Assembly (NCBI RefSeq): GCF_000721935.1
Contig: NZ_KL585394.1
Location: 350,563 to 355,726, forward strand
Direction of reading: 5' to 3'
Length of the DNA stretch: 5,164 nt
Source of the DNA: Streptomyces sp. NRRL WC-3549
GTDB taxonomy: Bacteria > Actinomycetota > Actinomycetes > Streptomycetales > Streptomycetaceae
In this document: one piece after another, positions 1 to 5,164 of the stretch
Layout of the letters: every line of letters starts with the position of its first letter
How positions within the stretch are numbered: position 1 is the first letter of the stretch
The notes under the pieces: model-generated
Databases searched by the model: none
What the model was told of the DNA's origin: nothing
Seen by the model: the letters and a program-made list of their open reading frames with translations, nothing else
Position numbers and translations under genes: made by a program

Positions 1-395
1 CCGCCGTCGTCGAGCGGCTGCCGGAGCTGGACCGTCACCCGGCCCCGGGCGACGGTCCGGCGCTGCTCCACGAACGGCTGGGGGCGCTCGCCCTCGCCGA
101 ACGGGTCCCCGCACCGGCTCCGGCCGGGGACGTACGCACGGGAGGCGAACGCCGGGCGCGGCAGTGGACCCGGGCGACGGTGTGCTTCGGTGTCCTGCTC
201 GCCTGCGCCACGGGCTTCACCCTCAGCACCGCCCCGACGCGGTACGAACAGCCGATCGCCCCCGCCGCCCGGGTGGACGGGGTGCCCCCGCTGAGTGGGC
301 CGGAGAAACTGACGCCGCAGGACCTGAAGCTCCAGAAGGCGCTGCGCGGGGAACTGGCGCACGGTCCCGAACGCCTGGTCCCGCGGATCCCCTGA
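1..395 (+). CDS. 3' end of an unrecognised single-pass membrane protein gene
   Basis: The reading frame is open from the left edge (first full codon at base 3) to a TGA at 393-395, giving the last 130 residues of a protein whose start lies outside the window. The visible part has an Ala/Pro/Leu-rich segment, then a basic patch (ERRARQWTR). A hydrophobic stretch of about 20 residues follows (about residues 58-77, containing CFGVLLACATGF), and then a tail of about 53 residues ending in RLVPRIP. The basic residues before the hydrophobic segment suggest the N-terminal part is cytoplasmic and the tail is outside (positive-inside rule). I do not recognise the family. A membrane-anchored regulator is possible in such a location, but no DNA-binding motif is visible here. 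The gene converges on sucD with a strong hairpin between them. The frame is supported by lack of stops, GC-rich third positions and the membrane segment. Confidence 0.62.
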   Translation, partial: AVVERLPELDRHPAPGDGPALLHERLGALALAERVPAPAPAGDVRTGGERRARQWTRATVCFGVLLACATGFTLSTAPTRYEQPIAPAARVDGVPPLSGPEKLTPQDLKLQKALRGELAHGPERLVPRIP

Positions 396-419
396 CGGGA
401 AGCCGCGGCCGCGTGCGGA

Positions 420-467
420 AACGGCGTGGGCCCGCGCCCCTGCGAGAGGGGGCGGGCCCACGCCGTT
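420..467. terminator. Bidirectional hairpin terminator between the convergent genes
   Basis: A perfect 16-bp inverted repeat pairs 420-435 with 452-467. It is extended by four more C-G pairs (437-440 with 448-451) past a bulged G at 436, leaving a 7-base loop at 441-447 (TGCGAGA). It lies 25 bases after the stop of the left-hand gene and 50 bases after the stop of sucD. There is no proper U-tract: the minus-strand exit starts TTTCC and the plus-strand exit starts with CCC. Stem-only terminators of this kind are common in Streptomyces. The stem is far longer and more perfect than GC-rich chance pairing would give. Confidence 0.82.
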
Positions 468-516
468 CCCGTGCGGTGACGCGGTGCCGCGGCGGACGGG
501 CCGCCACGGCGCGCGG

Positions 517-1401
517 TCAGCCGCCGAGGATCTCGCGCGCCAGCTTGGCGGTCTCGGTCGGCGTCTTGCCGACCTTCACGCCGGCGGCCTCGAGGGCCTC
601 CTTCTTGGCGGCGGCGGTACCGGAGGAGCCGGAGACGATGGCGCCGGCGTGGCCCATGGTCTTGCCCTCGGGGGCGGTGAAGCCCGCGACGTAACCGACG
701 ACCGGCTTGGTGACGTTCTTCGCGATGTAGTCGGCCGCGCGCTCCTCGGCGTCGCCGCCGATCTCGCCGATCATCACGATGAGGTCGGTCTCGGGGTCGG
801 CCTCGAACGCCGCGAGGGCGTCGATGTGGGTCGTACCGATGACCGGGTCGCCACCGATGCCGACGGCCGAGGAGAAGCCGATGTCACGGAGCTCGTACAT
901 CATCTGGTAGGTCAGCGTGCCCGACTTCGACACGAGACCGATGCGGCCGGGCTTGGTGATGTCGCCCGGGATGATGCCGGCGTTGGACTGGCCGGGGGTG
1001 ATCAGACCCGGGCAGTTCGGGCCGATGATCCGGGTCTTGTTGCCCTTCGCACCGGCGTACGCCCAGAAGGCGGCCGAGTCGTGGACCGCGATGCCCTCGG
1101 TGATCACGACGGCCAGCGGGATCTCGGCGTCGATCGCCTCGACGACGGCGGCCTTGGCGAACGCCGGCGGCACGAAGAGGACGGACACGTCGGCGCCCGT
1201 CTTCTCCATCGCTTCCTTGACGGAACCGAATACGGGTACCTCGGTGCCGTCGAAGTCGACGGACGTACCGGCCTTGCGCGGGTTCACGCCACCGACGATG
1301 TTGGTGCCGTCGGCCAGCATGAGCTTGGTGTGCTTCATGCCCGTCGCGCCGGTCATCCCCTGGACGATGACCTTGCTGTCCTTGGTGAGGAAGATAGCCA
1401 T
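517..1401 (-). CDS. sucD: Succinyl-CoA synthetase (succinate-CoA ligase) alpha subunit
   Basis: The 294-residue protein has the usual length for the family. With SucC it catalyses succinyl-CoA + NDP + Pi to succinate + CoA + NTP, the substrate-level phosphorylation step of the TCA cycle in the cytoplasm. The N-terminal CoA-binding Rossmann domain carries the QGMTGATG loop (14-21) and GGVNPRKAG (37-45). GPNCPG is at 127-132, SKSGTLTYQ at 158-166 and [10 protein letters not shown] at 181-190. Glu213 in GEIGG and His251 in GHAGAIV match E. coli Glu208 and the phosphorylated His246 by eye, so the active site looks intact. The ATG start gives the conserved MAIFL N-terminus and is preceded by GAGGGA (1412-1417) with a 10-base spacer. 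It lies 21 bases after the sucC stop, so the pair is almost certainly co-transcribed from the promoter upstream of sucC. It ends before the hairpin at 420-467. I see nothing degenerate. Confidence 0.98.
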   Translation of the reverse strand: MAIFLTKDSKVIVQGMTGATGMKHTKLMLADGTNIVGGVNPRKAGTSVDFDGTEVPVFGSVKEAMEKTGADVSVLFVPPAFAKAAVVEAIDAEIPLAVVITEGIAVHDSAAFWAYAGAKGNKTRIIGPNCPGLITPGQSNAGIIPGDITKPGRIGLVSKSGTLTYQMMYELRDIGFSSAVGIGGDPVIGTTHIDALAAFEADPETDLIVMIGEIGGDAEERAADYIAKNVTKPVVGYVAGFTAPEGKTMGHAGAIVSGSSGTAAAKKEALEAAGVKVGKTPTETAKLAREILGG

Positions 1402-1422
1402 GGTGTTGGAGTCCCTCGTCCC

Positions 1423-2604
1423 TTACTTCGCAGCCGCGGCGAGCTCGGCGGCCTTGTCGGCCGCGCCGTCCATGGTGTCCACGCGCTGCACGAGCGGGTG
1501 GTTGGCGTCGGAGAGGATCTTGCGACCCAGCTCCGCGTTGTTGCCGTCGAGGCGCACGACCAGCGGCTTGGTGACGTCCTCGCCCTTGGACTTGAGCAGC
1601 TCCAGGGCCTGGACGATGCCGTTGGCGACCTCGTCGCAGGCGGTGATGCCACCGAAGACGTTGACGAAGACGGACGTGACGTCCGGGTCGCCGAGGATGA
1701 TCTCCAGGCCGTTCGCCATGACCTCGGCGGAGGCGCCGCCACCGATGTCGAGGAAGTTGGCGGGCTTCACGCCGCCGTGCTTCTCACCGGCGTACGCGAC
1801 GACGTCCAGGGTCGACATGACCAGACCGGCACCGTTACCGATGATGCCGACCTCGCCCTCGAGCTTGACGTAGTTGAGGTTCTTGGCCTTGGCGGCGGCC
1901 TCGAGCGGGTTGGCCGCGGCCTTGTCCTCAAGGGCCTCGTGGCCGGGCTGGCGGAAGGCGGCGTTCTCGTCGAGCGAGACCTTGCCGTCCAGCGCCAGGA
2001 TGCGGCCGTCCTTGGTCTTCACCAGCGGGTTGACCTCGACGAGGAGGGCGTCCTCGGCGACGAAGGTGTCCCACAGGGTCACCAGGGCCTCGGCGACACC
2101 CTCGGCCACGTCGGCCGGGAACTTCGCCTGGGCCACGATCTCGCGGGCCTTGGCGATGTCGACCCCGTCGACGGCGTTGACCGGGACCTTCGCGAGGGCC
2201 TCGGGGGTCTTCTCCGCGACCTCCTCGATGTCCATGCCGCCCTGCACCGAGGCCATGGCCAGGAAGGTGCGGTTGGTGCGGTCGAGGAGGTACGAGACGT
2301 AGTACTCCGCCTCGATCTCCGGGGACAGCTCGGCGATCATCACCTTGTGGACCGTGTGGCCCTTGATGTCCATGCCGAGGATGTCGGTCGCCCGGGCGAC
2401 CGCCTCGTCGGGGTTGGCGGCCAGCTTGACGCCGCCGGCCTTGCCTCGGCCGCCGACCTTCACCTGCGCCTTGACGACGGACTTGCCGCCCAGCCGCTCG
2501 GTCGCCTCGCGGGCTGCCTCAGGCGTGTCGATGACTTCACCGGCCAGCACCGGTACACCGTGCTTGGCGAAGAGGTCCCTCGCCTGGTACTCGAACAGGT
2601 CCAC
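1423..2604 (-). CDS. sucC: Succinyl-CoA synthetase (succinate-CoA ligase) beta subunit
   Basis: The 393-residue protein has a typical family length. It is the ATP-grasp subunit that binds nucleotide and Mg2+ and receives the phosphoryl group from the alpha-subunit histidine. It opens with [12 protein letters not shown], typical of the family. The ATP-grasp lysine region [16 protein letters not shown] spans 43-58. Metal ligands Asn192 (in EVNPLV) and Asp206 (in ALDGK) match E. coli Asn199 and Asp213. The C-terminal CoA-ligase domain shows [12 protein letters not shown] (256-267), NFLDIGGGA (283-291) and VNVFGGI (314-320). Residue 20, a position linked to nucleotide choice, is Leu, so I cannot say whether ATP or GTP is preferred. 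The start is GTG. An in-frame TAG at 2617-2619 (15 bases upstream) excludes a longer start, and AGGGACGG sits just before it. The stop is TAA. It is the first gene of the sucCD operon, with a 354-base gap upstream that holds candidate regulatory sites. Confidence 0.98.
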   Translation of the reverse strand: MDLFEYQARDLFAKHGVPVLAGEVIDTPEAAREATERLGGKSVVKAQVKVGGRGKAGGVKLAANPDEAVARATDILGMDIKGHTVHKVMIAELSPEIEAEYYVSYLLDRTNRTFLAMASVQGGMDIEEVAEKTPEALAKVPVNAVDGVDIAKAREIVAQAKFPADVAEGVAEALVTLWDTFVAEDALLVEVNPLVKTKDGRILALDGKVSLDENAAFRQPGHEALEDKAAANPLEAAAKAKNLNYVKLEGEVGIIGNGAGLVMSTLDVVAYAGEKHGGVKPANFLDIGGGASAEVMANGLEIILGDPDVTSVFVNVFGGITACDEVANGIVQALELLKSKGEDVTKPLVVRLDGNNAELGRKILSDANHPLVQRVDTMDGAADKAAELAAAAK

Positions 2605-2610
2605 GCGCGT

Positions 2611-2619
2611 CCGTCCCTA
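2611..2619 (-). promoter_or_regulatory. sucC ribosome binding site with upstream in-frame stop that fixes the GTG start
   Basis: Read on the minus strand, the sequence is TAGGGACGG followed by six bases and GTG. AGGGA is a fair Shine-Dalgarno match. The TAG overlapping its left end is in frame with sucC, so translation cannot start further upstream. This confirms the GTG at 2602-2604 as the start. Confidence 0.7.
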
Positions 2620-2669
2620 TTTAGTGGTCTCGCGGTTCGTTTTCTGCGTGGGCGTGCCGCGAGGGCAAC

Positions 2670-2685
2670 GTGACTGCGCGGTCAC
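2670..2685. promoter_or_regulatory. Palindrome GTGAC-N6-GTCAC in the sucC leader
   Basis: The perfect 5-bp arms GTGAC (2670-2674) and GTCAC (2681-2685) flank a 6-base GC-rich core, with the centre about 73 bases upstream of the sucC start. It could be an operator for a dimeric regulator or a short hairpin in the 5' untranslated RNA. Its arm sequence resembles the half-sites at 2769-2811, but the spacing (16 bp total) differs from the 14-bp Crp pattern. Function is not established. Confidence 0.35.
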
Positions 2686-2754
2686 TGGGGAGGCGCACTC
2701 GGTGTTCCGGCACGCGGCATGTCCACCCGGCAGGTTATCCCCGCGTTCGGCAAG

Positions 2755-2760
2755 ACCCTA
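2755..2760 (-). promoter_or_regulatory. Candidate -10 element for sucCD (TAGGGT)
   Basis: Read on the minus strand, TAGGGT fits the TAnnnT pattern of vegetative (HrdB-type) Streptomyces promoters and lies in the most AT-rich part of the gap. The hexamer 17 bases upstream (CCGCTC, 2778-2783) is a poor -35. A start near 2748 would give a leader of about 143 bases. The alternative GATAAC slightly downstream cannot be excluded. Confidence 0.28.
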
Positions 2761-2782
2761 AATTGCAGATCACACCTGAGCG

Positions 2783-2796
2783 GTGATAACAGTCAC
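2783..2796. promoter_or_regulatory. Putative Crp-binding site upstream of sucCD
   Basis: The plus-strand sequence GTGATAACAGTCAC matches exactly the consensus GTG(N)6GNCAC that I recall for Streptomyces Crp, and it is the GTGA-N6-TCAC core of classical CRP sites. Its centre (2789.5) lies about 41.5 bases upstream of the start predicted from the TAGGGT element, the position used by class II CRP activators that overlap and replace a weak -35. The motif is short, so a chance match is possible; position and local base composition support it. Factor identity is inferred. Confidence 0.45.
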
Positions 2797-2831
2797 AGAT
2801 CGCCCTGGTGATCGAGGTGCGGGGGACGAAA

Positions 2832-2876
2832 CGGCCGGTCGGAGGGTGCGCCCACCGTTCGTTGCGCCGCCGGCCG
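2832..2876 (-). terminator. Probable terminator of the DUF5682-VWA operon
   Basis: CGGCCGG (2832-2838) plus CGG (2840-2842) pair with CCG (2867-2869) plus CCGGCCG (2870-2876). This makes a 10-bp GC stem with one bulged T at 2839 and a 24-base loop. It lies 82 bases beyond the VWA stop codon. On the minus strand the stem is followed by TTTCGTC, a weak U-rich exit. It also lies just upstream of the presumed sucCD promoter, where a terminator is expected. Confidence 0.45.
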
Positions 2877-2958
2877 CGAGCCCCGCGCCCGACGGCGGGG
2901 CCGACGGTACCGACGGGGCCGCGCCGGCGCCTTCCCGGTCCGCCGGGCCTCCGGGCGG

Positions 2959-4284
2959 TCAGACGGGGTCCGGTACGGGCAGCGGGCGCTTCTCCAGGGC
3001 GGCCGCCATGAGCTGCGGGAAGTGGTCGGGCGTACAGGCGAGGGTGGGGATACCGAGCGCGCCCAGCGCTGCCGCGTGCTCCCGGTCGTACGCCGGCGCT
3101 CCTTCGTCGGAGAGGGCGAGCAGCGTCACGAACTGCACCCCGGAGGCCGTCAGCGCCGCCGCTCGTTTGAGCATCTCGTCGCGGACACCGCCTTCGTAGA
3201 GGTCACTGACGAGGACGACGACGGTGTCGGCCGGACGGGTGATCCTCGACTGGCAGTAGGCGAGCGCGCGGTTGATGTCCGTGCCACCGCCGAGCCGGGT
3301 GCCGAACAGCACGTCGATCGGGTCGTCCAGCTGGTCCGTGAGATCGGCCACGGCCGTGTCGAACACGACGAGCCGGGTCGTCAGGGTGCGCATGGAGGCG
3401 AGCACCGCGCCGAAGACCGCGGCGTGGACCAGGGACGCGGCCATGGAGCCGGACTGGTCGACGCAGAGGATGACGTCCTTCTTCACCGACCGGGCGGCCC
3501 GGGCGTATCCGACGAGCCTCTCGGGAACGACCGTGCGGTGCTCGGGCAGGTAGTGGCCGAGGTTGGCCCGCACGGTCCGGCCCCAGTCGATGTCCCGGGA
3601 GCGCGGCCGGCCCGTCGCGGCCGAGCGGTCCAGCGCGCCGGTGAGCGTGGCCCTGGTACGGGCGGCCAGCCGCCTCTCCAGGTCCTCGACGACGGTACGG
3701 ACGACGGCCCGGGCCGTCTCCTTGGTGGTCTCGGGCATCGCCTTGTGCAGGGAGAGCAGCGCGCCGACGAGATGGACGTCCGGCTCGACGGCCGCCAGCG
3801 TCTCCGGCTCCATGAGCAGTGCGGTCAGCCCCAGGCGGTCGATGGCATCGCGCTGCATGACCTGGACGACCGAGCGGGGGAAGTACGTACGGATGTCGCC
3901 CAGCCACCGGGCTACGGAGGGGGCCGACGCCCCCAGCCCGGCACCACGCCCGGTCCCGGCACGACCACCGGGCTCCTTCCCGCCGTAGAGGGCGGTCAGC
4001 GCGCCGTCCATCGCCGCGTCCCCGCCGGTCAGCGGGCGTCCGGCGCTCCCGGCTCCGTCCGGTCCGAGCACCAGGCGCCAGCGGCCCAGCCGCTCGTCGT
4101 CCGCCTCCGCCGCCGGTACCGGCCCGTCCTGTGTGCCGGGGACGCCGGCACGGGGGGTGCCGAGGACGTCGGTCGTGCCGAGGCCGTCGGCGGGATCGGT
4201 GGGGCCGGCCGGGCCGGCCGGGTCGGCCGGGTCGGCCGGGTCGGTGGGGTCGGTGGGGTCGGTGGGGTCCTGGGGCGCGGTCAT
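2959..4284 (-). CDS. Cytoplasmic VWA-domain protein (YehP-like), partner of DUF5682 protein
   Basis: The 441-residue protein has no signal peptide or membrane segment. Residues 6-32 are nine tripeptides of the DPT/DPA/GPA type, followed by a Gly/Pro-rich linker. A conserved-looking LGRWRLVLG is at 66-74, and an alpha-helical middle region at about 120-265 contains WLGDIRTYFP. The C-terminal VWA domain runs from about 268 to 425. Its metal-ion-dependent adhesion site is complete: DQSGS (276-280), Thr335 in GGGTD and Asp361 in VSDLYEGG. The protein is therefore predicted to bind a divalent metal and a protein ligand. The ATG is chosen because its A is also the last base of the upstream TGA (TGATG), implying translational coupling. 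The frame stays open much further upstream (an ATG at 4767 exists), but that extension reads as Arg/His-rich out-of-frame sequence over the real upstream gene. Its role in a MoxR-ATPase complex is inferred from the family; the substrate is unknown. Confidence 0.92.
   Translation of the reverse strand: MTAPQDPTDPTDPTDPADPADPAGPAGPTDPADGLGTTDVLGTPRAGVPGTQDGPVPAAEADDERLGRWRLVLGPDGAGSAGRPLTGGDAAMDGALTALYGGKEPGGRAGTGRGAGLGASAPSVARWLGDIRTYFPRSVVQVMQRDAIDRLGLTALLMEPETLAAVEPDVHLVGALLSLHKAMPETTKETARAVVRTVVEDLERRLAARTRATLTGALDRSAATGRPRSRDIDWGRTVRANLGHYLPEHRTVVPERLVGYARAARSVKKDVILCVDQSGSMAASLVHAAVFGAVLASMRTLTTRLVVFDTAVADLTDQLDDPIDVLFGTRLGGGTDINRALAYCQSRITRPADTVVVLVSDLYEGGVRDEMLKRAAALTASGVQFVTLLALSDEGAPAYDREHAAALGALGIPTLACTPDHFPQLMAAALEKRPLPVPDPV
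4189..4269 (-). repeat. 9-bp tandem repeat encoding (D/G)P(T/A) tripeptides
   Basis: Nine consecutive 9-bp units encode DPT three times, DPA three times, GPA, GPT and DPA at residues 6-32 of the VWA protein. Within each class the copies are identical or nearly so at the DNA level, for example three identical plus-strand copies of GGGGTCGGT. This points to recent slippage. Copy changes preserve frame. The encoded tail is acidic and Pro-rich, so probably disordered. Confidence 0.9.
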
Positions 4285-5164
4285 CAGCTCGCCGTCCTCT
4301 CCGCGGGTGTCCTCTCCGCACGTGCGCTCTCCGTTCCGGTGCTCCTTGCTTCGGTGCTCCGTGCTTCGGTGCTCCGTGCTTCGGTGCTCCCTGCTTCGGT
4401 GCTTCTCGCTCGGGTGCTCTTCGCTCCCCCGCTCGCCGTCTCGCCGCCGAGCCCGAGAAGCAGGCGCAGCACCGGTTCCACGGCGTCGGCGCGCTCCCCG
4501 TCGAATCCCGGGCCGAAGCCGGCGGCCGAGGCGTCGGCGGCGCGGGGGGTGCCGGCGGGTACCGGGCCTCGGTGGACCAGTTCGCCCAGGTTCCGGCGCA
4601 CCGCCGGGTCGTACGTCGAGAAGGTGCGCCGGAGCAGGGGCAGCACGGCGGTGAACGACGCGGGCGATATGCCGGTCAGCCAGCCGTCGACGAGACGCAG
4701 GAGGCGCTCGTCGTGGACGAGGAGCATGCCGCCGCCCGCCGCCCCGCCGACGAAACCCTCGATCCACGCCGCGGCGTCGGCGGGGGGTGCCCCCGGCGAG
4801 AGGGCCAGGCCCATCAGCCGTGCCGCCTCGTCCTCGGGGAGGTGCCCGTCGTCGAGGAGCAGCCGGGTGGCCCGGCCCCGGACGACTCCCGCGACCGAGT
4901 CGCGGGTCGCCAGGTCGCGCAGGACACCGGACCAGCGCCCCCTCAGTCCCCCGGACATCCTGTCGGCCAGGGCACCGGAGGGCCCCTCGGCCGGGACGTC
5001 GGACCGCCCCTCGGCCGGGGTGCCGGACTGCCCGTCGGCCAGGGCACCGAACGGTCCCTCGGCCGGGACGTCGGACGGCCCCTCGGCCGGGGTGCCGACC
5101 GCGTCCAGCGGTCGGTGACCGGGGCCGACCGCCCGTGCCGGTGCGGGCCCGTCCGGGCCCGGTG
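4284..5164 (-). CDS. DUF5682 family protein (YehM-like), C-terminal part
   Basis: The frame is open from the right edge (last full codon 5160-5162) to a TGA at 4284-4286, giving the C-terminal 292 residues; the N-terminal part lies outside. Residues 1-68 are a Pro/Ala/Glu-rich linker with octapeptide repeats. Residues 69-200 match my recollection of the conserved C-terminal region of DUF5682 proteins: LATRDSVAGVVRGRATRLLL, then PADAAAWIEGFVGG, LLVHDERLLRLVDGWL, VLPLLRRTFS and RRNLGELVHRG. A low-complexity tail with (STEAR)n repeats follows. An ATG at 4956-4958 is not taken as the start, because the repeat pattern and open frame continue through it. The stop overlaps the VWA gene start by one base, so the two are co-translated. 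In other bacteria this family is encoded with a MoxR ATPase, a VWA protein and a SWIM-domain protein. Its biochemical function is unknown. Confidence 0.85.
   Translation of the reverse strand, partial: PGPDGPAPARAVGPGHRPLDAVGTPAEGPSDVPAEGPFGALADGQSGTPAEGRSDVPAEGPSGALADRMSGGLRGRWSGVLRDLATRDSVAGVVRGRATRLLLDDGHLPEDEAARLMGLALSPGAPPADAAAWIEGFVGGAAGGGMLLVHDERLLRLVDGWLTGISPASFTAVLPLLRRTFSTYDPAVRRNLGELVHRGPVPAGTPRAADASAAGFGPGFDGERADAVEPVLRLLLGLGGETASGGAKSTRARSTEAGSTEARSTEARSTEARSTGTESARAERTPAERTAS
4337..4426 (-). repeat. 15-bp tandem repeat encoding STEAR pentapeptides
   Basis: Six contiguous 15-bp units are present (4337-4351, 4352-4366, 4367-4381, 4382-4396, 4397-4411, 4412-4426). The second and third are identical (CGGTGCTCCGTGCTT) and the others differ by one to several bases, diverging most at the right end. 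In the DUF5682 frame they encode STEAR-type pentapeptides in the last 50 residues. The array ends 51 bases before the stop codon. The tail alternates acidic and basic residues and could be a short charged helix or disordered. Confidence 0.9.
4953..5096 (-). repeat. Two 72-bp direct repeats, each of three 24-bp subunits
   Basis: Units 4953-5024 and 5025-5096 are in-frame tandem copies with few differences. Each consists of three related octapeptides, so the linker has six octapeptides with a pattern like (G/D)xPAEGxS, for example GTPAEGPS, DVPAEGPF and GALADGQS. The hierarchy suggests 24-bp units that diverged first and were then duplicated as a 72-bp block. The array sits just before the conserved C-terminal domain of the DUF5682 protein. 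Confidence 0.92.

Larger units (their letters stand above)
2605..2958. other. Intergenic region upstream of sucC (354 bases, no gene)
   Basis: This gap separates the stop of the VWA gene from the start of sucC, both on the minus strand. No convincing coding region is seen; frames crossing it are unsupported. From right to left it holds a GC-rich hairpin near the VWA gene end (2832-2876) and a weak hairpin at 2881-2900. It then holds an AT-richer patch at about 2755-2815 with several GTGA/TCAC half-sites and a candidate -10 element, a palindrome at 2670-2685, and the sucC ribosome binding site. The AT-rich patch stands out against the rest of the window and is the likely promoter of sucCD. Confidence 0.75.

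Noticed and set aside
484..2673. A 729-codon open frame on the plus strand, antisense to sucC and sucD
   Set aside because: It lies wholly opposite two clearly identified conserved genes and reads as Arg/Gly/Asp/Leu-rich sequence, typical of antisense shadows in very GC-rich DNA. It also crosses the sucC-sucD gap without any sign of its own start context.
2881..2900. A 6-bp stem CCCCGC/GCGGGG as a second terminator of the VWA operon
   Set aside because: The stem is short with an 8-base loop and is expected by chance at this GC content; the hairpin at 2832-2876 is longer and has a slight U-rich exit.
2783..3199. A 138-codon plus-strand frame starting in the sucC upstream region
   Set aside because: It starts within the candidate regulatory patch and runs antisense into the VWA gene. 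Its Pro/Ala/Ser-rich product has no recognisable features.
3203..4321. A 372-codon minus-strand frame overlapping the VWA gene
   Set aside because: The translation is Arg/Gly/Pro/His-rich without domain signatures, whereas the overlapping frame encodes an intact VWA MIDAS site.
4189..4426. Short regular repeats that might suggest a CRISPR array or an origin iteron cluster
   Set aside because: The units are directly adjacent without spacers, have lengths divisible by three, and lie in frame inside two coding regions, so they are coding tandem repeats.
3022..5118. A 698-codon open frame on the plus strand, antisense to the VWA and DUF5682 genes
   Set aside because: It is a shadow frame: it has no recognisable domain and mirrors the repeats of the minus-strand genes, which have clear family motifs and a coupled stop/start.

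Overview
The window comes from a very GC-rich actinobacterium, most likely Streptomyces or a close relative. The evidence is the strong G/C bias at third codon positions, the long spurious open frames on every strand, a GTG start, and the sequence character of the sucCD and VWA/DUF5682 genes. The identification rests on recognition and motif reading, not on a database search.

Layout from left to right. (1) Bases 1-395, plus strand, hold the 3' end of an unrecognised gene whose product has one transmembrane helix and a short C-terminal extracytoplasmic tail. (2) Bases 396-516 are a convergent intergenic gap holding a strong GC-rich hairpin (420-467) that probably ends transcription from both sides. 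(3) Bases 517-2604, minus strand, hold sucD and sucC, the two subunits of succinyl-CoA synthetase, read as sucC then sucD with a 21-base gap. All key catalytic motifs are present. (4) Bases 2605-2958 are a 354-base gap upstream of sucC. It holds a probable terminator for the genes further right, a relatively AT-rich patch with a match to the Streptomyces Crp consensus and a candidate -10 element, and a second palindrome nearer sucC. (5) Bases 2959-5164, minus strand, hold two translationally coupled genes (TGATG overlap): the C-terminal part of a DUF5682 (YehM-like) protein that runs off the right edge, followed by a complete cytoplasmic VWA-domain (YehP-like) protein with an intact MIDAS metal site.

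The succinyl-CoA synthetase subunits form one enzyme of the TCA cycle. The DUF5682 and VWA genes are two members of a conserved but functionally uncharacterised cluster. In other bacteria, including E. coli yehLMPQ, it also contains a MoxR-type AAA+ ATPase and a SWIM zinc-finger protein, and these would be expected beyond the right edge. This MoxR/VWA module is the best candidate in the window for a poorly described system. A striking feature is that its two genes carry three separate in-frame tandem repeats (24/72-bp, 15-bp and 9-bp units) in linkers and tails, two of them flanking the gene junction.
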